Assembly: GCA_900472625.1 (NCBI GenBank)
Contig: UCIT01000097.1
Span: 1-57,089 of the forward strand
Length of the DNA stretch: 57,089 nt
Origin: Hyphomicrobiales bacterium
GTDB taxonomy: Bacteria; Pseudomonadota; Alphaproteobacteria; Rhizobiales; Rhizobiaceae
Direction: 5' to 3'
The notes below the pieces were generated by a model. It searched no databases. It saw only the letters and a program-made list of their open reading frames with translations, and was not told the origin of the DNA. The number at the start of each line of letters is the position of its first letter. Position 1 is the stretch's first letter. A program made the position numbers and the translations under genes. Positions 1-8,049 of the stretch are shown one piece after another.

Positions 1-914
1 GCCTGCAGCTGCAGGCGCATTGGCTTGGCCGGCACATCGACGAAGCCCTTCATGCGCAGAATATCGTGTTCGGCGATGATGTCCTTCAGGCGTTCGACGA
101 AGACGGCCGGATCGGCGATCGGGCCAAGCTCGACCACGAAGCTGTCGAATTCGTCGTGATCATGCGGCGTGCCGTCCTCATGCTCGAGTTCGTGGTGGGA
201 CTTGCGGTTGCCGATATCGTCCTCGGTGCTGATCCCGAGGCCGAGCAGCACGCTCGCCGGCACGTCACCATTCTTCGCCTCGATCATCACGGGCTTTCTG
301 GCCGTCCGCGAGGCAACCTCCTCCCGGACGCGGCTGACGCCGGCGGCATCGAGCAGATCGGTCTTGTTGAGAACGATGAGGTCGGCGCAGGTCAGCTGAT
401 CCTCGAACAGCTCCTCGATCGGGCTCTCGTGATCGAGGTTTTCGTCCGCAACGCGACGGGCGTCAACCGCGTCGTGATCGTCGGCGAAGCGCCCGGCCGC
501 GACGGCAGCGCTGTCGACCACCGTGATGACACCATCGACGGTGACCTGCGTGCGGATGTCGGGCCAGTTGAACGCGGCGACCAGCGGCTGCGGCAGCGCC
601 AGGCCGGAGGTCTCGATGACGATATGATCCGGCCGGTTCTCACGCTCGAGCAGCTTGGTCATCGTCGGGATGAAATCGTCAGCGACCGTGCAGCAGATGC
701 AGCCGTTGGTGAGTTCGATGATGTCGTCTTCGGTGCAGTTTTCCGCGCCGCAGCCCTTCAACACTTCGCCATCGACGCCGAGATCGCCGAACTCGTTGAT
801 GATCAACGCGATCTTCTTGCCCCCGGCATTGGTAAGCAGGTTGCGGATCATCGTCGTCTTGCCGGCGCCGAGAAAGCCCGTGATCACTGTCGCCGGGATT
901 TTCTGCTGGTTCAT
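1..914 (-). CDS. cobW: Cobalamin biosynthesis GTPase CobW (partial, C-terminus beyond left edge)
   Basis: The reading frame opens at the ATG at 914 and runs off the left edge without a stop. The N-terminus has the P-loop GFLGAGKTT, followed by a CxxC-type motif (GCICC) that binds metal in COG0523 GTPases, then the switch region ETSGLA and NKTD for guanine binding. A His/Asp/Glu-rich stretch (HHELEHEDGTPHDHDEFD) follows, typical of CobW. The family is a metallochaperone-like G3E GTPase, thought to help cobalt delivery to the CobNST chelatase in the aerobic cobalamin pathway. It starts 5 bases after the cobP stop, so the two form an operon under the upstream B12 riboswitch; cobN would be expected further left. 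Confidence 0.95.
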   Translation of the reverse strand, partial: MNQQKIPATVITGFLGAGKTTMIRNLLTNAGGKKIALIINEFGDLGVDGEVLKGCGAENCTEDDIIELTNGCICCTVADDFIPTMTKLLERENRPDHIVIETSGLALPQPLVAAFNWPDIRTQVTVDGVITVVDSAAVAAGRFADDHDAVDARRVADENLDHESPIEELFEDQLTCADLIVLNKTDLLDAAGVSRVREEVASRTARKPVMIEAKNGDVPASVLLGLGISTEDDIGNRKSHHELEHEDGTPHDHDEFDSFVVELGPIADPAVFVERLKDIIAEHDILRMKGFVDVPAKPMRLQLQ

Positions 915-919
915 GGAAT

Positions 920-1432
920 TCAACCCTTCATTTTCAGCGGCAGGCCTGCCGCGATAAAATACACATCCGCGGCCGCAGCCGCGATCAATTGGTGCAGTCG
1001 GCCGGCGTGGTCACGAAAATCGCGCGCCATCCGGTTCTCGGGCACGATGCCGAGGCCGACTTCATTGGAAACGATGACGAGGCGCGCCTTGGCTTTCGGC
1101 AGCCAGGCGGCAAGCGCCGCGAACTCCTTCGCCATGTCGCACTCCTCCATCATTAGATTGGTCACCCACAGCGTCAGGCAGTCGACCAGTATGGCCCGTC
1201 CCTCGGCATCGATCGCCGCAAGCTTGCCGACCAGGTCAAGCGGCTCTTCATGGGTGGTCCAGAGATCACCGCGATCGGCTTTGTGCTGGTCGATGCGGTC
1301 GCGCATCTCAGCGTCCCAAGCCCGACCGGTCGCGATGTAGTGCCGATCGAGATCGCTGGCGACCACGAGATTTTCGGCAAAGCGGGACTTGCCCGAACGG
1401 GCGCCACCGAGGATGAGGGTGACGGATGTCAT
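920..1432 (-). CDS. cobP: Adenosylcobinamide kinase / adenosylcobinamide-phosphate guanylyltransferase CobP
   Basis: A 170-aa protein, the usual CobP/CobU length. It begins MTSVTLILGGARSGKSRFAE, whose P-loop GGARSGKS is diagnostic. YIATGRAWDAEM and the VSNEVGLGIVP block are also typical of the family. It phosphorylates adenosylcobinamide and transfers GMP from GTP to give AdoCbi-GDP, the activated intermediate for lower-ligand attachment in the cytoplasm. Its ATG overlaps the stop of a short upstream leader ORF (ATGA), and it lies immediately before cobW. Expression should be under the cobalamin riboswitch at 1733-2098. Confidence 0.95.
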   Translation of the reverse strand: MTSVTLILGGARSGKSRFAENLVVASDLDRHYIATGRAWDAEMRDRIDQHKADRGDLWTTHEEPLDLVGKLAAIDAEGRAILVDCLTLWVTNLMMEECDMAKEFAALAAWLPKAKARLVIVSNEVGLGIVPENRMARDFRDHAGRLHQLIAAAAADVYFIAAGLPLKMKG

Positions 1433-1674
1433 CGCGGAAAGGCTTCCGTGGCCGTGTGACGGCCAGCATCCTTTCCCTCATTCCTGTGCTTGTCACAGGA
1501 ATCCAGCCACCGCGCGTCCGCGCGGTGAATGAGCTCATCACATGCGGGGAATTTTCTCCGCCCAAAGACTTGGGCGGGCTGGATTCCTGTGACAAGCACA
1601 GGAATGAGGGAGTTCTTAGATGAACTACGCCATGTCCGCAGCAACGCTGCCGCAAAATTCTCACTGTCTGCCAT
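1429..1674 (-). CDS. Short leader ORF between B12 riboswitch and cobP (contains a repeat element)
   Basis: An 81-codon frame starts at the ATG at 1674, with a strong GGAGG about 5 bases upstream and just downstream of the riboswitch B12 box. Its TGA overlaps the cobP ATG as ATGA, the usual signature of translational coupling. The first residues are MADSENFAAALLRTWRSSS; most of the rest is encoded by a palindromic repeat element at 1475-1610, so the product is a hybrid sequence. I recognise no domain. It may be a regulatory leader peptide or a real small protein disrupted by repeat insertion. Its position suggests that its RBS is what the riboswitch controls. Confidence 0.45.
   Translation of the reverse strand: MADSENFAAALLRTWRSSSKNSLIPVLVTGIQPAQVFGRRKFPACDELIHRADARWLDSCDKHRNEGKDAGRHTATEAFPR
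1475..1610. repeat. 136-bp palindromic intergenic repeat element (RIME-like)
   Basis: Two perfect 34-base inverted arms, 1475-1508 and 1577-1610, enclose two smaller hairpins: ACCGCGCGTCCGCGCGGT (1509-1526) and CCGCCCAAAGACTTGGGCGG (1559-1578). The arms begin CCCTCATTCCTGTGCTTGTC. The modular three-hairpin layout resembles rhizobial mosaic palindromic elements. No transposase or target-site duplication is evident. I noticed no second copy in this window. Confidence 0.85.
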
Positions 1675-1732
1675 GACAACCTCCGTGCTGGCATCGGGCG
1701 GATTGCCCTGGGTGGGCACTGCGCCCGGCACG

Positions 1733-2098
1733 ATTGGCAGGTCTCCTGGCTCGCGGGTCCAGGCGACGATCAGGGCGGACCGGAAAACCGGTTGCCCTGA
1801 TCGCACCATCGGATCTTCCTCGCCTTCCCGGCTGCGGACATGAAGAGGCGGACGATTCGTAGATAAGGAGGCGTCCAACCCCGGCTGATCATGCCTGCAT
1901 TTCCAGTGGCTTTTCCGTCGCTGTCCTCGCTTTGCCCGCCTGCACCATGCAGGCAGTCGACAAAGCGCGTCCGACGCCGGATGGAAGACCCTGACCGCTC
2001 TACAGTCGCGGGGTCGGCTGTGATGAAGGCGCCCTGATTGGGTCCACCCCGTCACATTCCCTTTTCATCCGCATCGCTTTCGGCGATCCGGAACCATT
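1733..2098 (-). ncRNA. Cobalamin riboswitch controlling the cobP-cobW operon
   Basis: On the minus strand the conserved landmarks occur in order: GGTTCC near 2095-2090, AAAAGGGAA at 2066-2057, CCCCGCGACTGTA at 2013-2001, GCCACTG at 1910-1904, GGGAAGGCGAGGAAG at 1829-1814, and the B12 box AGCCAGGAGACCTGCC at 1751-1736. This is the class I adenosylcobalamin riboswitch order. About 365 nt is longer than the usual core, owing to peripheral extensions between 1830 and 2000. The first ribosome-binding site after it (GGAGG, 1683-1679) belongs to the leader ORF, so control is probably translational; that mechanism is inferred. Confidence 0.93.
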
Positions 2099-2360
2099 CG
2101 TTATGTCTCTGATCGTTAGGCAAGCGCCAAGGTGAAGTCAATCGACTTGAGGGATCGTCGCAAGCCGCGCGTTGACGATCGTCAACAGCCAAGACGACCA
2201 TCTCTACCAAATTTGTCGTCTTTTATCAGATACTTATCTCGAAAAAACCTGTTGCATCCGCCGGGCTTTTGCCGCAATTGCAGCGCAAGCGGCTTAACAC
2301 CGCGTTCTTCCCCTGATTGTCCGCCCTTGAACGGGCCGACGCCCGCCTAGTTTGCCAACC

Positions 2361-4151
2361 ATGCGCTTCAAAATTTATCTCAGACGGCTTGGCCCGCTCC
2401 ACACTTTGCTTGATGCCGGGCGGATGCGCGCGCTTCTGCGTCGAACCGAGCTGGGCATGGTGCTGGCTGGGGCGATCGTTGGGCTCACTTCGGGCCTCGC
2501 CGTTACCGGCATGAGCCTCGTCTCACGCGAAATGCACAGCCTGATTTTCGGCATCAGCGATGTCGAGCGGCTGAGTTCGTCGCAGATCGATGATAAGTTC
2601 CTGCTGATGGCGGCGCCCGTCTGCGGTGGCATCCTGCTCGGCCTGCTGATGTTCGTGCTCGCCAAGACCCGCAAGAAGCCAATGGTCGACCCGATCGAAG
2701 CGAATGCGCTGCACGGCGGCCGCCTGTCGCTGACCGACAGCATCATCGTCGCCATCCAGAACCTGATATCCAACGGCTTCGGCGCATCCGTCGGGCTTGA
2801 GGCTGGCTATACGCAGTTGGCGTCGGGCATCGCCTCGAAGCTCGGGTTCAAGCTCAAGCTCCGTCGGTCGGATCTACGCGTTCTCGTCGGCTGCGGTGCC
2901 GCCGGCGCCATTGCCGCGGCCTTCAACGCGCCGCTGACCGGAGCCTTCTACGCCTTCGAGCTCATCATCGGCACCTATACGATCGTATCTCTGACACCGG
3001 TTGTGGTCTCGGCGCTGGTGTCCAATCTGGTCGCCCGGTTTCTGGCCGAGGGCGACTTCATCATCGATGTCGGCAATTTTGGAACGGTGATGCCGGCCGA
3101 TTACGTACCCGCCATCCTCCTCGGCGCCTTCTGCGCCGGCATCGGCATCCTCATCATGCAGGGCGTCGCCTTCATCGAGGAACTCGCCCGCCGCAGCTCC
3201 ATCGCCCTGCCGCTGCGCCCGGCACTCGGCGGCATCGTCGTCGGTCTGCTGGCACTGATCACCCCTCAGGTATTGTCGGCCGGACATGGCGCGCTGCACC
3301 TCAACCTCGACCGCGAGGTGGCGATCCCGATCCTGATAGGCCTGTTCCTGCTGAAGTCCTTCGCGTCCGCCATCTCGATCGGCTCGGGCTTTCGAGGCGG
3401 CCTGTTCTTTGCATCGCTGTTCATGGGTGCGTTGCTCGGAAAGCTGTTTGCCTATTCCGCCCCCTATTTCGCCCACGCGACGCTGACACCGATCATCTAT
3501 GCGGTGGTCGGCATGAGCTCGCTCGCCGTCGCCGTCATCGGCGGGCCGCTGACCATGACCTTCCTGGCGCTCGAGATCACCGGCGACTTCCCGATCACCG
3601 TATTGGTGCTCGCGGCGGTCATCACCTCATCGCTGGTGGTGCGCAGCACCTTCGGCTACTCCTTCGCCACCTGGCGTTTCCACCTGCGCGGCGAAAGCAT
3701 CCGCAGCGCCCACGATGTCGGCTGGATCCGCAATCTGACCGTCGACAAGCTGATGCGCGCTGACGTCAAGACGGCAAGGACCGGCATCACCATCGAGCAG
3801 TTCAAGGCGAAATTTCCGATCGGCTCGACCCAGCGGGTCATCCTTGTCGAGGACAGCGGCAAATATGCCGGCCTCGTGCTGGTGCCCGATATCTACGCCA
3901 ACCTCACCGACACCGGCGACGAGAGCAAGGGGCTCGACGCCTTCGTGCTTTATCGTAACGACTTCCTGACGCCGCAGATGAACGCCAAGCAGGCGGCCGC
4001 GATCTTCGACAAGACCGAAAGCGAAGCGCTCGCCGTCGTCAACAATCTGGTCGAGCGTACGGTCGTCGGCCAGCTCAGCGAAGCCCATACACTGCGCCGC
4101 TACAGCGAAGAACTCGATCGCCGCCGCCGCGAGGTCTCGGGCGAGATCTAA
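2361..4151 (+). CDS. ClC-family chloride channel/antiporter with cytoplasmic CBS-like tail
   Basis: About 596 aa from the ATG at 2361; a TTG at 2352 is an alternative start. Residues 30-440 are hydrophobic helices of the ClC fold, and the last 130 or so residues form a soluble tail placed where CBS domains sit. ClC landmarks include NGFGASVGLEAGYTQ (position of the gating glutamate, retained), FNAPLTGAFYAFE, and GSGFRGGLFFASLFMGALLG. The filter motifs differ from the textbook forms GREGP and GxFxP because both prolines are absent. It is an inner-membrane anion transporter; the ion is not predictable. Its stop overlaps the convergent cobQ end by four bases. Confidence 0.88.
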   Translation: MRFKIYLRRLGPLHTLLDAGRMRALLRRTELGMVLAGAIVGLTSGLAVTGMSLVSREMHSLIFGISDVERLSSSQIDDKFLLMAAPVCGGILLGLLMFVLAKTRKKPMVDPIEANALHGGRLSLTDSIIVAIQNLISNGFGASVGLEAGYTQLASGIASKLGFKLKLRRSDLRVLVGCGAAGAIAAAFNAPLTGAFYAFELIIGTYTIVSLTPVVVSALVSNLVARFLAEGDFIIDVGNFGTVMPADYVPAILLGAFCAGIGILIMQGVAFIEELARRSSIALPLRPALGGIVVGLLALITPQVLSAGHGALHLNLDREVAIPILIGLFLLKSFASAISIGSGFRGGLFFASLFMGALLGKLFAYSAPYFAHATLTPIIYAVVGMSSLAVAVIGGPLTMTFLALEITGDFPITVLVLAAVITSSLVVRSTFGYSFATWRFHLRGESIRSAHDVGWIRNLTVDKLMRADVKTARTGITIEQFKAKFPIGSTQRVILVEDSGKYAGLVLVPDIYANLTDTGDESKGLDAFVLYRNDFLTPQMNAKQAAAIFDKTESEALAVVNNLVERTVVGQLSEAHTLRRYSEELDRRRREVSGEI

Positions 4152-5602
4152 GCGAGCAACTCGTCGAGCCAGCGTCTATCGAGATGTCTCTCGAGATCGG
4201 CGGCAACCTCGTCGAGCGCCTGCTCCACGCCGGCGCGATAATTGCGACCCTCGCCCGTCAGCCCAAAACTCCGCAGCAGACGCGATCGGTAGACGTCGCT
4301 GGCAAACAGCCCGTGCAGATACGTGCCCGTAACCCGTCCGTCGCCCGAGGTCGCGCCGTCCGGCAAGCCGTCGACCATAGCAAACGGGCGATCGCAATCC
4401 GCCCCTTCGGTGACGCCCAGATGGATCTGGTAGCCCGATAGCGCATCGCCATCCTCGGCCGACACGGCGCTGCTGTTGCGCACCGTCTTCTCGGCGTCCA
4501 TCACCGTCTCGACGTCGAGCAGCCCAAGCCCGTCAATCTCCCGGACATGCCCCTCGATCCCCAGCGGATCGCGCACCGCGCGGCCGAGCATCTGATAACC
4601 GCCGCAAATGCCGATCACCCGGCCGCCGCGCCTGATATGTGCGGCCAGATCGCTATCCCAGCCCTGTAAACGCAGATCCGTCAGGTCGGAGATCGTCGAC
4701 TTCGAACCGGGCAGGATCACCAGCTGCGCATCGCCGGGCAGTCGCTCACCGGATCGAACAAACACAAGCTCGACATCCGGTTCGGCCAGCAAAGGATCGA
4801 GGTCGTCGAAATTGGCGATGCGCGGCAGAACGGGAACCGCGATCTTCAGCGCCCCGGCCTGCCCGCGTGTCAGCCTCTCGAGCGCCACCGAATCCTCAGC
4901 TGGCAGACGCGAGGCCGCCTTCAGCCACGGCACCACGCCGAAGCAGGGCCAGCCCGTATAGCGTTCCACCGCCGAAATGCCGTCGTCGAACAACGAGACG
5001 TCGCCACGAAACTTGTTGATCAGGTAACCCGAGATCATAGCGCGGTCGTCAGCGTCGAGGATCGCATGGGTGCCTACCAGCGAGGCGATGACGCCGCCGC
5101 GATCGATATCGCCGACCAGCACAACCGGCACACCGGCTCGCGTCGCGAACCCCATGTTGGCGATATCGCCGGGCCGCAGGTTTATCTCCGCTGGCGAACC
5201 TGCCCCTTCGACGATGATGAGATCGGCGCCTTTCGACACCTGCGAAAAGCTCTCGATCACATAGTCGAGCAATTGCGGCTTCAGTCGCTGGTAGTCGCGC
5301 CCCTTGGCCTGGCCCCAGACCTTGCCCTGCACGACGATCTGGCTGCCGACATCCGATTGCGGCTTCAGCAAGACGGGGTTCATGTGCACCGAAGACGGCA
5401 CGCGTGCCGCCAGTGACTGCAGCCACTGCGCACGGCCGATCTCGCCGCCATCATCGGCAACGGCGGCGTTGTTCGACATGTTTTGCGGCTTGAACGGGCG
5501 CACGGAAATGCCGCGATTGGCGGCCAGCCGGCAAAGCCCGGCCACCAGCACAGTCTTGCCGACGTCGGAGCCGGTTCCTTGCAGCATGATGGCTTTGGTC
5601 AT
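4148..5602 (-). CDS. cobQ: Cobyric acid synthase CobQ
   Basis: 484 aa from the ATG at 5602 (MTKAIMLQGTGSDVGKTVLV); a GTG at 5650 would add 16 residues, but the family starts near MTKAIM. The N-terminal dethiobiotin-synthetase-like ATPase has the P-loop GTGSDVGKT and VEGAGSPAE. The C-terminal type 1 glutamine amidotransferase has the nucleophile region VIGICGGYQMLG and the catalytic His in YLHGLF. It amidates carboxylates b, d, e and g of adenosylcobyrinic acid a,c-diamide using glutamine and ATP. It is separate from the cobP-cobW operon, and its leader contains two strong hairpins without a recognisable B12 box. Confidence 0.96.
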   Translation of the reverse strand: MTKAIMLQGTGSDVGKTVLVAGLCRLAANRGISVRPFKPQNMSNNAAVADDGGEIGRAQWLQSLAARVPSSVHMNPVLLKPQSDVGSQIVVQGKVWGQAKGRDYQRLKPQLLDYVIESFSQVSKGADLIIVEGAGSPAEINLRPGDIANMGFATRAGVPVVLVGDIDRGGVIASLVGTHAILDADDRAMISGYLINKFRGDVSLFDDGISAVERYTGWPCFGVVPWLKAASRLPAEDSVALERLTRGQAGALKIAVPVLPRIANFDDLDPLLAEPDVELVFVRSGERLPGDAQLVILPGSKSTISDLTDLRLQGWDSDLAAHIRRGGRVIGICGGYQMLGRAVRDPLGIEGHVREIDGLGLLDVETVMDAEKTVRNSSAVSAEDGDALSGYQIHLGVTEGADCDRPFAMVDGLPDGATSGDGRVTGTYLHGLFASDVYRSRLLRSFGLTGEGRNYRAGVEQALDEVAADLERHLDRRWLDELLA

Positions 5603-5681
5603 TGGCGCGGCGCTCCGGAAAACTCGAAACGGCGTACAACGGCGCTTCACACCGGGTCAATCGCAACCGCCGAAAATGCGA

Positions 5682-5752
5682 AAGCCGCGCCAACCCTCAA
5701 GGTCGCGCGGCTTGCCGAAAAACGCTGGCGCTTGCCCCGTACACGGGCAAGC
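5682..5752 (-). promoter_or_regulatory. Tandem hairpins in the cobQ 5' leader
   Basis: The cobQ upstream region (5603-6018, a gap of about 400 bases) holds two inverted repeats: AAGCCGCGC/GCGCGGCTT at 5682-5690/5705-5713 and GCTTGCCC/GGGCAAGC around 5730-5752. They lie in the minus-strand leader. No B12 box or other riboswitch landmark was seen. They could be an attenuator-like leader or unrelated palindromes. I found nothing else convincing in the rest of the gap. Confidence 0.35.
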
Positions 5753-6018
5753 TCACTTTCTCCGGGACGCAATACCTGATCCGGAGAAGCAGCGGTTGTC
5801 CCCCGCCACGCAGCCATTCTTAGCGTCACATCCTTACCGGATGGTTAGTGAGGCATTAAGCAAAGGTGAATTTCGGCATTTTCGAGAATTTTGTTTCTGT
5901 CAGCAACGACTGCGACAACAGCGGCGGCGAAGCCGGTTTTCGCAGTACGCTTCATCGCTTATAAGGCGGGCTACGAACGACTCGCACCTATCGCCGACAT
6001 GAGACATGGAGCATACTG

Positions 6019-6375
6019 ATGATACTGATGACATCAGCCCCGTTTCCCGATCCTGCAACGATCGCCGCCAAGCTTTCTGCGCTTGGCGATCAGGAACAGT
6101 CCTACATCAAGCTGCTTCTTGAGAACCCGAAACAGGACGACATGCTGATCGACGGTCTGCATCGTCATCTCGACAACGCGTCGCGCGCACCATTCCTGAA
6201 TTCGCTGAAGCTGGAAAATCTCGGAAAATGGATCGGAGACGTAGCGCCGCCACGTCTCCAGATCCGTTTGATGGAGGCATCGAAATCGAGCCAGCATCCG
6301 GCCTATATCGCGTTCCGCAAAGGCCTGACGGCTTCAGGCGGCCTTGAGAAGGCCTACCCGCCGGCCCCGATCTGA
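6019..6375 (+). CDS. Conserved-looking hypothetical protein, 118 aa
   Basis: Starts MILMTSAPFPDP with GGAG about 8 bases upstream of the ATG at 6019; the ATG at 6028 (MTSAPF) is an alternative. The protein is soluble, mostly helical in composition, with no signal peptide or membrane segment. It has phrases such as LSALGDQEQSYIKLLLENPKQ and HPAYIAFRKGLTASGGLEKAYPP. I do not recognise a family. It stands alone between cobQ (divergent) and a convergent entericidin-like gene. Coding is supported by start context and composition only. Confidence 0.6.
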   Translation: MILMTSAPFPDPATIAAKLSALGDQEQSYIKLLLENPKQDDMLIDGLHRHLDNASRAPFLNSLKLENLGKWIGDVAPPRLQIRLMEASKSSQHPAYIAFRKGLTASGGLEKAYPPAPI

Positions 6376-6403
6376 GCACCCCAAATCTGACCGGTCTTAA
6401 AGC

Positions 6404-6559
6404 TTAGCGCTGAGCGGCGTGGTTGACGTTACGGCCAGCGCTCTGGGTCGCATCAACCGTGTTTGCGGCATCGCGGCCGACGCCACGGATCGTGTTGGCG
6501 CAAGAGGCCAGTGTGAAAAGAAGCATGATGGCAGCGCCGATTTTTACCGTGGTCGTCAT
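6404..6559 (-). CDS. Entericidin A/B-family small lipoprotein
   Basis: A 51-aa frame from the ATG at 6559 to TAA at 6404. It has a lysine, a hydrophobic stretch and the lipobox LASC at residues 17-20 (IMLLFTLASCANTIRGVGRD). The remainder (DAANTVDATQSAGRNVNHAA) is the short amphipathic helix typical of entericidin/EcnAB lipoproteins, which contain a conserved TIRGxGxD segment. It is predicted to be exported, lipidated at Cys20 and held in the outer membrane. Such genes occur alone in rhizobia; here no partner is seen beside it. Confidence 0.85.
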   Translation of the reverse strand: MTTTVKIGAAIMLLFTLASCANTIRGVGRDAANTVDATQSAGRNVNHAAQR

Positions 6560-6705
6560 TACAGGAAATCCCTTGTTGAAATCGCTCTCCGCATCAGTCG
6601 CATGACTGCTGCGCGCTGATAACGCACTGAAGTGGAAATGGTTTCACGCGATTTTGATTTTTCGCACACGGTCGTGAAAACCGTGCGAGAGCGTCGACCG
6701 CCAAA

Positions 6706-7605
6706 TCAGGCAGCCATCGCCTTCGCCTTTTCGTTGAACGCCAGCCGGATGCTTTCGGCGACCGTCTGCATCGGCGCGGTCAGCTGCGAGACGGTGAGCA
6801 GCCGAATATCGAACGATCCGAGTTCCGGCAGGCCTTCCTGCGATCCGAGGATCGCCATGTCTTCGGTGACATAGGAGCGCGGCAGCGGCGCGATGGCCAG
6901 ATCGGAGACCACGGCGGCGCGCTGCGCCATTGTGTGACCGCTGAGAAAGGCCACGCGGAAATCCCTCTTCATCCGCTCAAGCTGCTGCAGCGCCTCCGAG
7001 CGCCAGATGCAGCCTTCCTCCCATATCGAAATCGGCAAAGGTGCGCGCCGATGCGCCGTGCCGCACTTGGCACCGGCCCAGACCAGCCGTTCGCGATAGA
7101 CGATCTCGCCGTCGGTGGGCAGCGGCCGCGTCGCACAGTTGATCAGCGCCAGATCCAGCCTCTGCTCCTCCATGCGCTTGCGGATGCCAAGGCTCATGTC
7201 GATGGTCACATCGACCATGATACCCGGAAAGCTCTCGCTGAAATCCTTTAGAATGCCAGGCAAAAGCCGCTCGCCGATATCCTCGGGCGCGCCCAGCCGT
7301 ACCACGCCGCTGAGCTCGGGCATGATGAACCGAGAGACTGCCTCGTTGGAGAGCGCCAACATGTTGCGGGCGTAGGAAAGCAGCGTCTCACCATGCTGCG
7401 TCAGCGACACGGATCGCGCATCGCGCAGGAAGAGCGTGGCGCCAAGCTGCTCTTCGAGTTTCTTGATCTGCATGGAAACGGCCGACGGCGTGCGGAACAC
7501 CGCTTCCGCCGCAGTCGAAAAATTGCCCGTTTCGGCAATCGCCACGAAGGTGCGCAGCACGTCGTTATCGAGCAAGGGAATGGGACGGCGAGGAGAAAAT
7601 GTCAT
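6706..7605 (-). CDS. LysR-family transcriptional regulator
   Basis: 299 aa from the ATG at 7605 (MTFSPRRPIPLLDNDVLRTF); 14 extra residues upstream are possible. The N-terminal winged HTH occupies about residues 12-70 (LRTFVAIAETGNFSTAAEAV, TPSAVSMQIKKLEEQLG). An effector-binding domain follows, with VRLGAPEDIGERLLPGILKDF. The effector is unknown. It is divergent from a small DUF1127-like gene starting at 7721, and the 7606-7720 gap should hold its operator, as is usual for LysR proteins. DUF1127 control by this regulator is only inferred from arrangement. Confidence 0.92.
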   Translation of the reverse strand: MTFSPRRPIPLLDNDVLRTFVAIAETGNFSTAAEAVFRTPSAVSMQIKKLEEQLGATLFLRDARSVSLTQHGETLLSYARNMLALSNEAVSRFIMPELSGVVRLGAPEDIGERLLPGILKDFSESFPGIMVDVTIDMSLGIRKRMEEQRLDLALINCATRPLPTDGEIVYRERLVWAGAKCGTAHRRAPLPISIWEEGCIWRSEALQQLERMKRDFRVAFLSGHTMAQRAAVVSDLAIAPLPRSYVTEDMAILGSQEGLPELGSFDIRLLTVSQLTAPMQTVAESIRLAFNEKAKAMAA

Positions 7606-7720
7606 CGTCTCATCTTTCAATTTTACTGATAGATAACACCATATCATTTTGTTTGTTTGAAAGTCAATCTGGGCGCATCCTCACAGACATCGGATCAACT
7701 CGATGAAAGGAGACGAGCCG

Positions 7721-7975
7721 ATGACCTTTCAAGCAATCATTCAAAGGCTGCAGTCAGCCATCGCCGCGCACCGTGTCCGGACAACGAGACGGCTCGCCCT
7801 GGAACAGATCGCGCGACATCCCGAACACCTCGCGCGCGACCTCGACACATCGGACGGAAGGCCCCGCACCGGCATCACGGTTGTCCTTGTCTCGGCGATT
7901 GGCTGCCCTGTTCGGCAGCTACGGCAATCGTTCAAACAAATTGATGATTGTCATAAACTCTATTCGTTTGATTGA
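7721..7975 (+). CDS. DUF1127-like small protein (84 aa)
   Basis: The ATG at 7721 is preceded by AAGGAG at good spacing. The N-terminal half (MTFQAIIQRLQSAIAAHRVR and LEQIARHPEHLARDLDTSDGRP) resembles the arginine-rich helix and DLG-type core of DUF1127/YjiS proteins. The C-terminal half (TGITVVLVSAIGCPVRQLRQ) does not match the family, so the end may be a frameshifted or extended tail. DUF1127 proteins in Agrobacterium affect RNA turnover and phosphate responses; that role is family knowledge only. It lies divergent to the LysR gene, with a second DUF1127-like gene 74 bases downstream. Confidence 0.55.
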   Translation: MTFQAIIQRLQSAIAAHRVRTTRRLALEQIARHPEHLARDLDTSDGRPRTGITVVLVSAIGCPVRQLRQSFKQIDDCHKLYSFD

Positions 7976-8049
7976 TACCCTGACGAGGTTCATATCAGTG
8001 CCAAGGAATTCACGGCGCAAGCCACCGGTCAAGACGAAAGGAAATCGAC

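Noticed and set aside
1475..1610. Repeat element considered as an insertion sequence
   Set aside because: It is only 136 bp, has no coding capacity and no visible target duplication. It fits a palindromic repeat rather than an IS.
5850..5954. Short minus-strand frame beginning MKRTAKTGFAAAVVAVVA in the cobQ upstream gap
   Set aside because: It looks briefly like a signal peptide but ends after about 36 codons, has no clear RBS and leads to nothing recognisable.
6660..6695. Inverted repeat CGCACACGGT/ACCGTGCG after the LysR gene as a terminator
   Set aside because: On the minus strand it is followed by AAAAAT rather than a T tract, so it was not called.
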